Shown: piece by piece, positions 1-12,048 of the stretch
How the letters are laid out: each line of letters opens with the position of its first letter
How positions within the stretch are numbered: position 1 is the first letter of the stretch
Assembly: GCA_017163975.1 (NCBI GenBank)
Contig: JAFFSR010000291.1
Coordinates: 2,175,001 to 2,239,000 of the forward strand
Origin: Anastatus disparis
Taxonomy: Eukaryota; Arthropoda; Insecta; Hymenoptera; Eupelmidae
Direction of reading: 5' to 3'
Length of the DNA: 64,000 nt
The notes under the pieces: generated by a model
What the model was told of the DNA's origin: nothing
The model's database searches: none
Seen by the model: only the letters and a program-made list of their open reading frames with translations
Made by a program: the position numbers and the translations under genes

Positions 1-430
1 AGAAGTGCGATCTCCGACAGGAGGAGTGATAGAACACGTGTATATACATATTGTTGTAAGAAGCAACTCAATAAAAAAAAAACAAATAAATAAATAAAGC
101 GCTTAAAAGACTAGTCATTAAAACACAGAAATAATGTAAATAGATTTAGATTAGTGGCCACATTTAAAGTTAATAACTCTAGATTAGAAATAGTTAAGAC
201 TGATTAGTGTTAATAAAAACAGCTGTGATATAAGTAGATTTAAGGGTACCCAATTAAATAAGTATATTAGAATATAAAAAATATAAAATTTTAAAATATA
301 TATTACTGACGTAGCTAGGCGCGAGTAAAATAGAACTAAATAGGACCTCTAGGTCGAACGCCTAAGCCGATTTATGCAAATAGGGAATAGATAATAATGT
401 ATTAGGATAGTTCGCGAACTAAAGATATAT

Positions 431-760
431 GGGTAAATCTTTCATAATGTTAAAATTTCACCTGCAACAAATTAAAAAAAAAAAATACAGGCACACGTAT
501 AAAACTAATTTTCTCTGAATGTTGACGTATTATAATGAAAAAAAAAATCGTGTTACTCACTTTTAAGGGTAGTCTTTTTAACAAACATCAAAAGACAGAT
601 TTTCGAGTAAATTTTTCATAGTGTTAAAATTTACTTTCAATAAATTAAAAAAAATTGAAGACACATGTATCAAATTTATTTTTTTTAAATGTTGATATAT
701 TAAAATGATAATAAAAGAAAAAATCGCATTACTCACTTTTGAAGATAGCTTTTTTTAATA
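431..760. repeat. Diverged tandem duplication, two ~155-bp copies
   Basis: Copy 1 is about 431-580 and copy 2 about 604-760. They share in order a 'GTAAATNTTTCATA-TGTTAAAATTT' block, an A-run, an 'ACACGTAT/ACATGTAT' block, a TGTTGA block and an 'ACTCACTTTT' block. Divergence by substitution and indels suggests an old duplication. No coding potential. Confidence 0.6.
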
Positions 761-2136
761 TAAGACATTTAAATATATTCATTATTATCACACCCAGGTA
801 TAATATTTTACATATCTCAGATCAGTTTTTTAAGTATTTTGGGCTATAATAGATCATTTTCCATTGAGCTTTTTCATTTTTACATGTTTAATATGTTACA
901 GAAAATATTTAAATACGCAATTTACATTAATAATTACAAAATTTTTTGTAATAAATAAAATATGCCAGAAATGCCAATTTTTTTGGAAAATTCATTTTTG
1001 GCGATTCGGGTATTAAAATTGAGTGATATTAGTTACCCAATGGCTTTTGGGATTCCTGATTACAAATCATAAGTGAGTGGAATATCAATTTATTTTTGCT
1101 AAAATTGTCAATCTTAGGGTATGAAATTTGACATGGATTTGTATATGATTTGTATAGATATGTTTTCGAATAAAAATACTTATATTCCTTTTAACCAAAT
1201 ATTTTAGTTTATTTAATAAACATTAAATCTAAAAATTTTAAATTTAAAATCTAGAAACTTCAGTGATGATTCAACTCAACGTTCTAGGTGTAAGCTATTA
1301 AATACATACTAAAACTGAGCTTTTTAAAGTTTAAACTCTTTAGAATTAAAACATTGATAGAAACTAGGTAATCGATGTAAATTTGGAAAATTTAATAGCC
1401 GGGAAAAATTCAATGATTTCCAGAATACTCGAAATAATACTTCAAAAGCAACTTAAAGATTACATTGAGTATTATAAAATAGTAAATTACAAAGTTCACA
1501 ACAGAGAAAAGGTGAATCAAAGCTTAAGTTTTCATATTAGTGGATAAAAACCTATTTTCAAAAGTGAGTCACGTTTTTTAAGTATAATTTCAAACGAACA
1601 AAGAACTTTATCTACACTAGGCACACGTTCCTAATAAAAAATTTCTCTTTGTGATTCTAAATATTACCTTTTGATGTAGTTTAAAATGTCACCGCTGAAT
1701 AGTCTTTTTTACAGCATCGTATTTTCCAGAAAAAAGTAAAATATATAAATTTTTGGTAACATTTTAATAACCTTTCAGAAAGTACTTTTGTTAACAGGCA
1801 CACACCCATGCTCTTGATTTTCCAAAAGTATGTGTATAGATAAAGCTTTGGTGTGAATTTCAAATCAAAAAAGCAGTAGTCATTTTTTTTATAGCGGTAA
1901 TTTATCATTTTACATGGCCTGGTAACATTTAAATTTCAAAAAAAAAACCTCTTTTCCCCATCCGCCATAAAATGACACGTCTAATTATCATTAAAAATAT
2001 AACAAAATTAGTTTCTAATAACTCAATAAATCAGTGAACATTTGCTAACAAGATGTGCTATCTCATATTTAGGAGAAATGACGCAGTAACATGATTTTTA
2101 AAAGTATGAAAGAATTACCCATATATTTGTTATGTG

Positions 2137-2206
2137 AATTGTTAATATTATAGACAAATTGTTAATATGATAGATAAATTGTTAATGTTATAAATGAATT
2201 GTTATT
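2137..2206. repeat. 20-bp tandem repeat, 3.5 copies
   Basis: The unit reads AATTGTTAATATNATAGANA. Copies start at 2137, 2157 and 2177, with a partial copy at 2197. A weaker direct repeat with ATGCAAACTTNGGTACAA follows at about 2357-2410. Confidence 0.8.
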
Positions 2207-2833
2207 AAGATGCTAGTCAAACAACAAGGAAAAGTATTATGGTAATATTTAAAATAATATTAAAAGTATGGTATTGAAGTACAAAATAGTCTTTTATGTA
2301 AAAACGCAGGATAATTTTTTACATAAAAATTTTTTTTATGATCAAACGAATAATTAAATGCAAACTTTCGTACAAATAAATCAATAATTAAATGCAAACT
2401 TTGGTACAAGTAAATTAATTTTGAAATTAAAATAGTTATTTAAATTAAAAGACAATCATTGTATTTTAAAAAGAAGCAATATCTATGCAAATGCGTAAAA
2501 TAAATGTAAGTAAATGCAATAGCGAATGCGTTTAAAGTGTAAAAGGCGACTTAAAAATTTTTTTTTGTACTGTATAATGTTTAAAAAAAAAGAAATGTAA
2601 TGAAGCCAAATTGTAAGCTATCACGCTGTATTTAAATGTATTGTATAATATGTATCATTATATAAAATGTAGTAACGTAAAAGCAATGTAAATGCTAACT
2701 AGCCAATAACTTAACATATTGTATCAATGTTGACTAAATAATTTTATAAAAACGTAAAGAAAAGATGTAAATCTGTACAAACGTATAAAAAAATATTTAA
2801 AAAATTCCCTAGTCAACATTTGAAGGGGAGCTA

Positions 2834-3213
2834 TGTGGCGTTAGCATGGCTCAACAGCGGCGATCGTGTAGCTTAGAATCTACACTATGGCGCAGACGCG
2901 AATTCAGTCTTGACTTACAAGACATCGCGACGACTTCACCGCATTCAGTGGTGTACTGGCTATTGTAGCGTACACAGCGTGCTAGCAGTTGGCTGGCGAA
3001 AAGGTATTAAATAAATACTAATAAACTTAAATCTTCTGTTGTAGTTATTTCACCTCCTGGGAACACGTTATTTGGGTTATATCTTTTGGAGTCAGATATA
3101 TACATATGCATCAGGATTCTGTACCTGTCATCCTCATCATTAAAACATCCTATCAATATCATAAAGCCCTACAATAAAACCCTACAGTAAAACCCTACAA
3201 AGGAGCGCTACCA
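2834..3213 (+). mobile_element. LTR-like sequence (possible 3' LTR)
   Basis: A GC-richer block in AT-rich surroundings. It starts TGTGGCG and ends in CCA, so it fits TG...CA, and TGTGGCG is loosely mirrored by CGCTACCAC at the right end. A purine-rich stretch (GAAGGGGAGC) lies immediately to the left, as a polypurine tract would. A polyadenylation-type AATAAA lies near 3011. Near the right end a 13-bp unit (CCTACANTAAAAC) is repeated three times (about 3168-3200). No gag or pol remains to the left and no clear target duplication is visible, so this is a plausible but unproven LTR. Confidence 0.35.
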
Positions 3214-4074
3214 CGCTCCCTGATATATTTAATAAATAATCATTTCATTTGATGAACAGTTAGATAAATTTATATATTTATAATTGTATAACATAATTTA
3301 TTTAATTGAAGTTTTATTCAGTTATCATTCAAAGAATAAAGTACTTGAATTAATTTCATGAAAATACGTTAGTATTTAAAAATTTACTTGTAAACAATTC
3401 TTCATAAATAACATTTGTGTAACCTTAATTGCATATTCATATGTACGTATGTTCGTATTCATATGAATTGTCATTTATGTAAGAATTGTTAAGAATTGAA
3501 TGTATTAAAAATAATTTCATTAAAGCAATAATATTTTTATTGAAAAAAACATATTAATTTTTAGAATATATCTAATGACCTGATTTGAAAAATTATCATA
3601 ACATAATATAAAAATATTCTTTTTAGTATATTTTTAACATACATTTTATAAAATACAATCTTAGAAAGTTATTTTTTTAATAGTCAATTATAAAGATGGG
3701 AAAACATTTAAAATATGGATAAATTTTCCTGATTATGTCCATAATTATGAAATCATATTTATGATCTGTCTAGATGGAAGTAAAATTTCCCATAAAAAAG
3801 TAAACATTTCAAAGAAAATTTACTTATAATTTGCAAGACATTTATTAAGAATGCGGGAAATAAATAATATTCTTTAATATCACTCTAAAATTTATTTTAA
3901 ATATAATGATTGAAAATTGTAATTATTCTATTAGATTGGATTGATTGTCAAAATTACATTATGTTTCCTTTTAAATAATTCATACTTATAAAATTTACAT
4001 AATATTTTAAATAAACTTAACTAAATTTCGATTTGTATAATGAAAATTGGCACATTCTTTTATAAAGATAGGCT
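3214..4074. other. AT-rich spacer, nothing recognised
   Basis: No open frame of note, no repeat family shared with the rest of the window. Confidence 0.6.
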
Positions 4075-4254
4075 AATTTTATTGCTCCATTTTTGAGAAA
4101 AGTTGGAATAACTTTAAAAATTAGAAATTAGAGGCAGAAAATACGATTTTCAAGTTATTCCAACTTTCCTAGTAAACTAAGCGACAAAATGAATTTATTC
4201 TTATCAGAGAAAATATTGTTATTTATTATACGCATAGAAACCACCTCTTAATTT
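4075..4254. mobile_element. Decayed remnant of TTAA-type MITE (family Y)
   Basis: Contains the same core as the intact copies at 21220, 53730 and 56172: TAATTTTATTGCT, a GTTGGAATAA/TTATTCCAAC inverted pair, then GCGACAAAATGAATTTATTC and TTATCAGAGAAAATATTG. It ends in CACCTCTTAA, as the family does. The left terminal part is missing or too diverged to see. Confidence 0.5.
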
Positions 4255-4487
4255 CTTCCTCCAGGAACTAGTTTTTATAAGAAATAAATTTTAAATAGAG
4301 TTTTAAAACAGGTATCTGTGCCGGTATACGGCAGTCTCTTAAGCCTGAAAAAAAATTCAAATGTAGTCATAACTTTTTTTTTAATGATATTATTTATTAA
4401 AAATTCTTTTAATCTTAAATATATTTTAAATATGAGACTTTGATCCATTAATAATTTTATAAAACCTCATTTGATGTTTTTTGTTAT

Positions 4488-4490
<3 letters not shown>

Positions 4491-4535
<45 letters not shown>
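4491..4535. repeat. (TA)n microsatellite
   Basis: About 22 TA dinucleotides without interruption. Confidence 0.95.
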
Positions 4536-4537
<2 letters not shown>

Positions 4538-5659
4538 GCCGAAAATAACCATTTTCAATCCTTTATTGTAAGCACACCTGAACGTAACGTAAAAAATCTA
4601 AATAAAGTAAAAGAATTAGAGAGAAAATAAGTAATAAAAAAGAATAAAGCACAAGAAAATCATTAAAGAACTTATTTTCTTTCTAATTTAGAAGTATTAC
4701 CTTATAAGCATAGACAATTTATTTAAACGCTATCTCTTCCTATCTTGCGCTTCGGTGCGGTGTAGCAGTTAGAAGCTATACCGACGCACGAGATAGAAAT
4801 TAATGTAATATATGTATGCGCTTATATGTGTGCCGGTACATGCCTACACAGAGAAGGTTTTGCATCGAGAAATGTAATGCAATAAATTACACTAAAAAAG
4901 ATGATTCTTACTTGCACTACATGATAGCGCTCATGTTTGTCGAATGTTGATGCTCGCACGAAAAATTTCGATGCAAACTACTTTATGTTTCATCGTGCTT
5001 CCTGCTTCGCGTTTTACAAAGCACGCATCACTTTTTGTCGTGCATGCACGAGCTAACGCAAAGAGAAAACGGCGCGTTTTTAATACATATTATTTATTTG
5101 TTAGTAATTTTGAAAATTTATATAATATATATCGTTTTATAAAGATATTTTTTTAATTATTTTGTATATGAAAAAAATTTTGTTTTAAGTTAAATTTAAT
5201 GACAAAAAAAAAACGATCCTGAATACTAGAATTATTTCATGCCTAAATTCGCAATTATAAATTAGCAGGTCGTAACCACATAAGTTAAACCAAAAAGGCA
5301 CAAAAAATAATTCATGAAATAGAAAATAAAAGCGTCAATAGCGTCTGTGGCATTGATTGTAAAGCGAAAACAAGGATTGTATTTAAATTATATACACAAA
5401 GCTATATGGTTAGACTATAATAAAGTTATAGGTGAAAATAAGGCTTGCGGTTTCATCGCAAAATAAATAATAGAAAATAATAATAATAAAGAAAAACGTA
5501 AATGATTTTCCTTCTTTCCTTGTATCTTTTTATATGTGTACTTTGTGCAGTCGTTTACAGGTGATAGGAAACTTAGAGAAGGTTACATTATATCATTTTT
5601 ACAAATTTTATTATAATTTTTTATCTTATTACAATTAATTCATGAAATGTTCCTAGCAG
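4536..5659. other. Spacer, no gene supported
   Basis: A 70-codon frame at 4944-5156 is the only one here. It has no recognisable domain and no repeat partner in the window, so I do not call it. A somewhat GC-richer patch at 4735-5070 is unexplained. Confidence 0.5.
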
Positions 5660-6990
5660 ATTTTTGGGAGGTTTCGATGGAAGATACAGAGTTGCAGATC
5701 TACCACGAAATATTTCTGAAATATTTCATGAAAGGTTTTGAAATGCTGTGAGGGGATAGTATATATATTATATAATAACACATTATACTCATACATTAAT
5801 ACATATACGCATACATAAACATTGACATTTAGTTAAAAAATCTCATTTACATATTCGCTTCGACTGTACACAACAAAGCGCCGACCCTTTCGCTTATATA
5901 GGAAGTAAGGTATCATCAAATCACTTGGGGATAAAACTCTCATTTAACGAACATCCCTCTATCGGCATCACTGGAAATCTCCCGCAACATAACGAAATAT
6001 ACCGTGGAATATTACTGGAAGATTTATGTAATATTCTGCTCAACGATTTTAAAGTTTTTCGTAATCTTCCAGCAAAATATTTATGGAATCTTCCTTAAAT
6101 ATTTCATGAAATATTCCAACAGAAGATTACTTAAATCTTTCTGTGAAATATTTTGTGGAATATTTCTGGAAGATTTATGTAATATTCCGCTGTACGATTT
6201 TTAAGTTTTTCGGAATCTTCCAGCGAAATGTTTATGGAATCTTCCTGAAATCTTTCATAAAAAATCCCACTGGAGGATTACTCAAATATTTCCGTGAAAT
6301 ATTTCTGGAAGATTTATGTAATATTTCGCTGTACGATTTTAAAGTTTTTCGTAATCTTCCAGCAAAATGTTTATGGAATCTTCCTAAAATATTTCATGAA
6401 ATATTCCACCAGAAGATTACTTAAATCTTTCTGTGAAATATTTTGTGGAATATTTCTGAGAAATTCATGTGATATTCCTCTGTACGATTTTAAAATTTTT
6501 CGGGTCTTTCAGAAAAATGTTCATAAAATCTTCCTGGAATCTTTTATCGAATACTGCGCCGACAGATTACTTAAATAATTCTGTGAAATATTTCGTAAAC
6601 TATTTCTGGAAGATTTATGTAATGTTCCGCTTTGTAGTTTTGAAGTTTTTCGGAACCTTTCAGCGAAATGTTTATGAAATACTCTAGTGGAATATTTCAT
6701 GGAAGATTCCACTGGAATATTTCATAAACATAACATGTCGTATTTCATGAAATATTCCAAAAATCTTCCGTGAATATTTCATGAAATATTTCGAAAAAAT
6801 TTTTTAACATTCTTTTGAATTATATTTTATAAATATTCCTGGAAGCTTTTAACACAAGATTCCAGTGGAATATTTAGAAATATTCCGTGAAGACTTTCTA
6901 GAATATGCATGTAAGGTTTCATTGAAATATTCCAGTGAAAGATTTCGAAATATTTCATTAAAATCTTCCATTCTAGGCGAGCTATAACTT
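5660..6990. repeat. Degenerate satellite, core unit ~150 bp
   Basis: The motif GGAAGATTTATGTAATATT (or close variants) recurs at 6017, 6168, 6307, 6458 and 6608, giving spacings of 151, 139, 151 and 150 bp. Within each unit the order is constant: TGTACGATTTTAAAGTTTTTCG, AATCTTCCAGC, AAATGTTTATGGAATCTTCC, a GAAATATTCC palindrome and AGATTACTTAAAT. The flanks (5660-6000 and 6700-6990) keep the short GGAATATTTC/GAAATATTCC motifs but lose the long period. The open frames of 60-94 codons in this block arise from the repeat and overlap on both strands, so they are not genes. Confidence 0.85.
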
Positions 6991-8039
6991 TTGAACTAGG
7001 CAAGAATTTCCGATGCAATAAAGCTTGAATAAAAGTATTAAACTTATTCTCTCTTTTATCTTTTTTATATTTTTCTGTGAGAGTTTTAGTTTTTTGGTTA
7101 ATCAAGTTTTTATAAGCGCTTTTTTTTACTATATTTTTAAAATATGGCTTTATTTAAACAAATTAAAGAATATAATAGAAGATGGCATCGATGTAAATAT
7201 TTATAATACTATGTATCCATACGTAAGTAACAATAGAATTATTTTTCGACAATATTTTTAATATTTGAGCCAAAGCTCCATAACATAAGGCCAATATTCT
7301 TTAATTTTGTTATATTTTGACTATTATACCTACGTTCCAATCATTTTTGGGCATTTTTTTATAAGTGAAATAAAATTGTTTGGTTTTGAATTATTTTTTT
7401 CATTCTTATTTATTTTTCTCCAAATCGGTTATGTAAACCGATTATAAAAATGATGTCTAAATTATGCAATAGGCCTAGAAATCATTCTCAGATGAAATTT
7501 CGAATTTACATTAAATTTGTATTTAAACTTCTTCGCACCGTGCGATATCTGAATTGAATGGAATTTTATTTACTATATGTTTTTAATGGGCCTAAAAATC
7601 ATTCTCAAAATGAATTTTGAAGTGACATTGAATTTTTATTTAAATTTACTTCAAAGCACCGTGATTGCCAATATTGAACTTCTTGAAAAAAACTTACAAA
7701 TGTATTTATTAGCATAACAAAAAAATATCATGGAAATGTATCGTGAATGAAAAAATTCAAATCTTGAAATGATCCAAATAGAAATTAGCAATGACATTTC
7801 AGATACAATTTTTTTTTTAACCAAATGATGATTTAATGGATTTTGATGATATCCACATAAATTATAACGATATTAAAATTAAGACTGATGAGATTGAATT
7901 AAATGAAAAAAAAGGAATTAAAAGAAATAGACGACAAAGGAGCTTTATGTATAATAGGATTTAATATTAAAATAGTAACAGAATAATCGAATCAATACAA
8001 AGAAAATTCAGAAAAGGACATGATTATGGCAATGCAGAA
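6991..8039. other. AT-rich spacer with a ~120-bp direct duplication
   Basis: Two copies of GGCCTANAAATCATTCTCA followed by a TTTAAACTT-CTTC-GCACCGTG block lie at about 7470-7552 and 7588-7672. The frame at 7025-7261 is hydrophobic low-complexity and not supported. Confidence 0.5.
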
Positions 8040-8669
8040 AAAAAAGTAATGATAAATTAAAACTAAAGCGTGTTTGTAATGTTTACGTAAAAAAAAATAT
8101 TGAAAATAAAAGAAGATCGACCATATAAATATAAAAAAATATTAAATTTTAATAAGATGATAAAAATGAAATTAAAAAAAATACTTATAAATAAGAACAA
8201 ATATGTGTAAATGAGGTTTGACGTAAGAAAAAAGCTTATATGAAAATGAAAAAAGAACAACCAAATAAATATAAAGAGAAATTAGAAAATATTAAGATAA
8301 GAAAAATAAAACTCAAGAAAAAAAAGTACTGATGAATTGAAACAAATACGTGCAGATAAAGCTTTACGAAAAAAGCATATATTCAAATGAAAAAAAAACC
8401 AAACAGATATAAAAAAAGTTAGAAAATACAAAGATAACGAAATTAAAATTCAAGAAAGGAAAGAGTATTGATGGATTGGAACAAATGCGTGCAAATGAGG
8501 CTTTACTTAAGAAAGACGCTTATATAAAAATTATAGAAGAACAATTAAATAAATATAAAGAAAAATTACAGAATACCAAGACAACGAAAATGAAATTTAA
8601 GGTAAAAATAAGTACTGATAAATTGGAACAAAAACATGCGAATGACGCTCTACGTATAAAAAAGTTTAT
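8040..8669 (+). pseudogene. Coding-like tandem array, left part (Lys/Glu-rich ~47-residue repeats)
   Basis: Unit starts, marked by a (S)TDxLEQ-type motif, fall at about 8047, 8182, 8327, 8466 and 8612, a period of 135-146 bp. The best preserved stretch (8476-8669) reads as a basic, helical repeat with LEQMRANEALLKK, EEQLNKYKEKLQN and KTTKMKFK segments. Earlier units have stops and frameshifts. Charge pattern and period suggest a long helical or basic protein region of unknown function. Comparable R/K/E arrays occur at the N-terminus of some arthropod transposon proteins, but that link is inference. The array resumes at 12984 in the same orientation after a transposon insertion. No start codon or promoter can be assigned. 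Confidence 0.5.
8666..8669. other. Target-site duplication TTAT, left
   Basis: TTAT lies immediately outside the GGCTGAT terminus and matches TTAT at 12984-12987, immediately outside the opposite terminus. Confidence 0.75.
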
Positions 8670-9598
8670 GGCTGATTTCATTCAAATTCTTTCAGGCCTT
8701 CACAAATCGAATTTTTTTTTTGGCTGATAACCATGTAAATGTGTTCTAATACTCAAGAGAAGATGTGGCAACTCCAAAATATGGCTTTAAAAAATTTTTT
8801 CACGACGCTATAGCCTATTTTATGTTAAATATTAAAATGAAAGGTGAAAAAATGAAAATGGACCTCCGTATTGAAGATGCCTTATCTCCGTCAATTTTTT
8901 ACTTTTCGAGACAAATTTTTTTTTTAAATGTTAGGAATACAGCCTAGTTTTAAATGTTGTTCCAAGTTTTGCGATGTAAGTTGATACTTCCAAGTTATTA
9001 ATGAAAAACCTAAACAAAACGATTTTTTTTAAATGCAATTTCCTCAAAAACTATATAATTTATTTTTTTTTAATTTTTATATGTTTTTATACGTAAAAAA
9101 TGATAACTTTTAGCATAGGTGAAAAAAGGCTATTTTTTTTCAAACAGGTTTTCGAATGTTTTGTTTATATTTTTCATTCTGAAGTACTGATACTATGGCA
9201 CATTGTGCCATTTTTTCAACTACTACGTCTTCTTAAGGTTCGTTTATGCTTTCATTTATTAATGTAATAAAAATATTAACAAAAATCTTTAAAATAAACC
9301 TTTAATCAAGTTTTTGGATCAATTAGAACCGAAGTTATGACGATTTTAAGTTTATGAAAATAGATGAATTTAAAAAATTTTTTTAATTATAGAATATCAA
9401 GACCATATACTCTTCCAATAATTATGCTCTGCTACTATTCGTTTACTGTTTTATATATAAGTATATTGTTAGTGTTGGCAAAAACCTTCAGAATGAGTCA
9501 TTGCTCAACTTTTTAAGTCAATTAGAACAAAAGTTATAGCAGTTTTAATTTTAAAAATATGTTAAAAAATAAATAATCATTTATTCAGTTTGAATTTA
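8670..9598. repeat. Left terminal inverted repeat (~929 bp)
   Basis: Pairs with 12049-12983. It contains a 15-bp palindrome, TGGCACATTGTGCCA (9196-9210), and an internal ~200-bp duplication: TCAATTAGAACCGAAGTTAT near 9320 and TCAATTAGAACAAAAGTTAT near 9520. The ORF at 8765-8947 lies inside the repeat and has a counterpart in the other arm, so it is not an independent gene. Confidence 0.9.
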
Positions 9599-9769
9599 TG
9601 AATTCATATTTTCCCATTTATGTGATTAAGTTCTAGAAGTGAACACAAGCTTTCTAGCAGTGAATTTTTTGTATTCCCTTGACTTCTTTTGCTTTTTTTT
9701 TGTCATTTAACTTTTTTCGTTTGTCGGAAAACTTTTAGTTCTTCTTTGCTTAAAAGGGGAATGTTGCTA

Positions 9770-11858
9770 GATGGAGTGTACAGTGACACATGAGTTGCGA
9801 AATCCTCTGCATTTCTAATAAATCTGCACTTTGCTTGGACAAATTATGCACTATCGAAAAATGTTTGATATACCTCCTATTCCATCACATGCACCTTTTC
9901 CATGCCTGGTTGCAGAAAATAACCATTTTCTTTTTCTTTTGAATTTCTAAACTCGTAAAATTGGTATCTATTATTGAAATAACTGGCGGCTCCATCCGAA
10001 ATGATTATGATTTCTTCTAATTCTTGCAAAGTATGTTTTTGCTTTATATTCTCTATAGTTGAATTTATAGTCATTAAAGCACGAGAAGAGTCATGTTCCG
10101 TATCGTCACAAACTGTGACATAACTGACCGTCGAATCATTCCCAAAAAAGCATACCGATGTAAATATGGATATTTGATTTTTGCTTCAGTGGTAGCTTTG
10201 TACTTCATTTCGTAATAAGACCGTCCAGTTTTTGGCAAAGTCTACGTAAATGACTAATTTGAACTGACTTTTTTTTACTAAAATTTAGCCTCTCGAATAG
10301 CAATATGTTGAATTTCTTTAATCATTCTATGAGTACTCACGATGAAAGCATATTTTTTCAATTATATCAAGAAGTCTTCAATGGTACTAGTTTTATTAAG
10401 TAAATCTGATTTTTTCCAAATACGCTAACTTATTTCTTCATAAAGATCTTCGCCCGTCAAGGAAATCATTGCTAAATCAATAGTTTCTCCAATTGGGCAT
10501 TTTTCACAGTCTTCCAGTACACAGTTCATATCATCCTTAGAGCAAAATAAAGAAGAAAATATATTCGATTCAATTTTTGAAATGTCATATTTATTGTTTG
10601 TATTACAATTTTTTAAAGTATCAACATAAGTTCTCAATTTTCGCAATAAATACAAAGACACGTATCATTGGGTGGATTGGGTATAACCCACTTTGGTCTC
10701 AAGGCATAGAATGTTGATTTGCCGATTTTCTTTTCCATTTGGGGATTTTCTTTTATAAATAATTAAAAAATTTGTTTCATGCTTCGCGTAAGAAAGCGCT
10801 TAACTTTTTTAGTTTTGATACCATTTTCTTTTACAGATATTGTATCATTTTTTAATCCTGGCCAGGTACCTCTAACTTTTTTTTTTGAAAGAAAATTAGT
10901 ATATGTGGCATTTATATCGTGACTCTTAAAAAATCCGACCTCATTGGGTATCGGTTGATTGTTGGTCACAAAAGTGGCTGACCATCCATCCGTAGTCAAA
11001 GTTTTCGGTATGGTAGGTCAGACAGTCTAGCCTGATGTAATGTGTTAAGCGGGGACCGAGCTAGGCTCCCTCGACATCACCATATAAAAAAGGTTAACAT
11101 ATAGAGGACAATATCCTTTATATATTTATCTTTTTTTTTAATAAAAGAAAGAAAGAATGGATACTATAATTCTCAAGCTTTTTACAGACATCTTCATTAT
11201 TTACCAGTGAGCGTGCTTCATCAATCATGTACGCAATTACGCCTAGCAGAGCTGATGATAAATATGCTTTGGAAAAATCAGTTGGTATGAGGGTTAATAG
11301 CCACACTTTTTCGAAAAAATTTGAACAATTTTTTTAGGCTCTTTTAATATTTTCAAACCATTTATTACATGTTTTACGTTCGATGCTTTTATTCAATTTA
11401 GGCAAATCCGTTATATCATAAAATTTCATCATCTTACTAGCTACTTGAGAATCGAATGCATCATTCATTTACTTTCTTTTTCGAATATCATACGATTTTC
11501 GCATCTTTGCATTAGGAGTTTCAGACATCTTGATAGGTGAAATCTTCAAATTCAAATTATTTGCGGTTTCGTTAAGCTCATGCACCACAATCTCGCCGTC
11601 ATTAATTTCTTCTGAAGATTGTTGACTGCTAGAATCAGATTAAAAGGGTATAGCATTCTTCACTTCTTTTAAGAATAATTTATAACATGCAGTGCAAACT
11701 TTATCTTCTCTAAATATCAAAATCTTTGGATACAAGCGCTGCAAAGACTCCGTTATATTACCCAATCCTCTGAATGAATTTTTAGAGGAATGGTACATAG
11801 CTTTCGTGTGCCTTTTTTTTAAGTCTTTGCACTTTATTTTGGCCAGTGATGATGCCAT
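9770..11858 (-). pseudogene. Decayed DDD/E transposase of an arthropod transposon family
   Basis: The gene reads from 11858 toward 9770 in broken frames. Order: a Cys-containing N-terminal piece (11640-11858, CTACYKLFLKEV); a helix-turn-helix-like piece (11118-11306, LTLIPTDFSKA...YMIDEARSLV); a PGLKNDTISVKENG piece (10763-10999); and a Cys piece (10425-10661, CVLEDCEKCP). Then come three acidic motifs: VDFAKNW at 10228-10245, ISDGAASYFNNR around 9975-10005, and HGKGACDGIGG at 9872-9904. The last motif lies one frame away from the second, so a frameshift separates them. Known members of this arthropod family combine LDFAENY-, FSDG...YKN- and GKG.CDG.GG-type motifs, which look like a DDD/E triad. 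The spread of frames shows it is non-functional. Placement in a long-TIR element supports a transposase role; Sola-like assignment is a guess. Confidence 0.75.
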
Positions 11859-12048
11859 TGTAATAAACTCAAAATCTTTTAATAAAGCGAAAAAAAAGAT
11901 TATAAAAGTTAGACGATTTGTTTTTCAATTCGATCTCTTCTTATCTACTGCAATGCGCTATATTGCTAATGAATACGCTTGAAACGTGACTTTGCTACCT
12001 AGCGGCGGCATGCACCAACTACTTTCAAAGTGAATTTCACTCGCAGGC

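Larger units (their letters stand above)
1..2833. other. AT-rich spacer, no gene seen
   Basis: No supported gene. The only longish frame (1681-1908, minus) is low-complexity and starts in AT-rich DNA, so I do not call it. The first 70 bases are slightly GC-richer and end in AATAAA followed by an A-rich run, so they could be the tail of a transcript or element that begins left of the window. Two small tandem repeats are listed separately. Confidence 0.6.

Noticed and set aside
4735..4790. Possible small hairpin or tRNA-like GC-rich patch
   Set aside because: CTATCTC/GAGATAG can pair, but the inner part does not fold into a cloverleaf that I can support.
6237..6249. Functional heat-shock promoter
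   Set aside because: A three-pentamer match exists but lies in a satellite with many GAA/TTC motifs and no adjacent gene; kept only as a low-interest finding.
6004..6712. Overlapping frames of 63-94 codons on both strands
   Set aside because: They are translations of the ~150-bp satellite; the same peptide text recurs in several frames and strands.
11692..11982. 96-codon plus-strand frame
   Set aside because: Antisense shadow of the N-terminal transposase fragment at 11640-11858.
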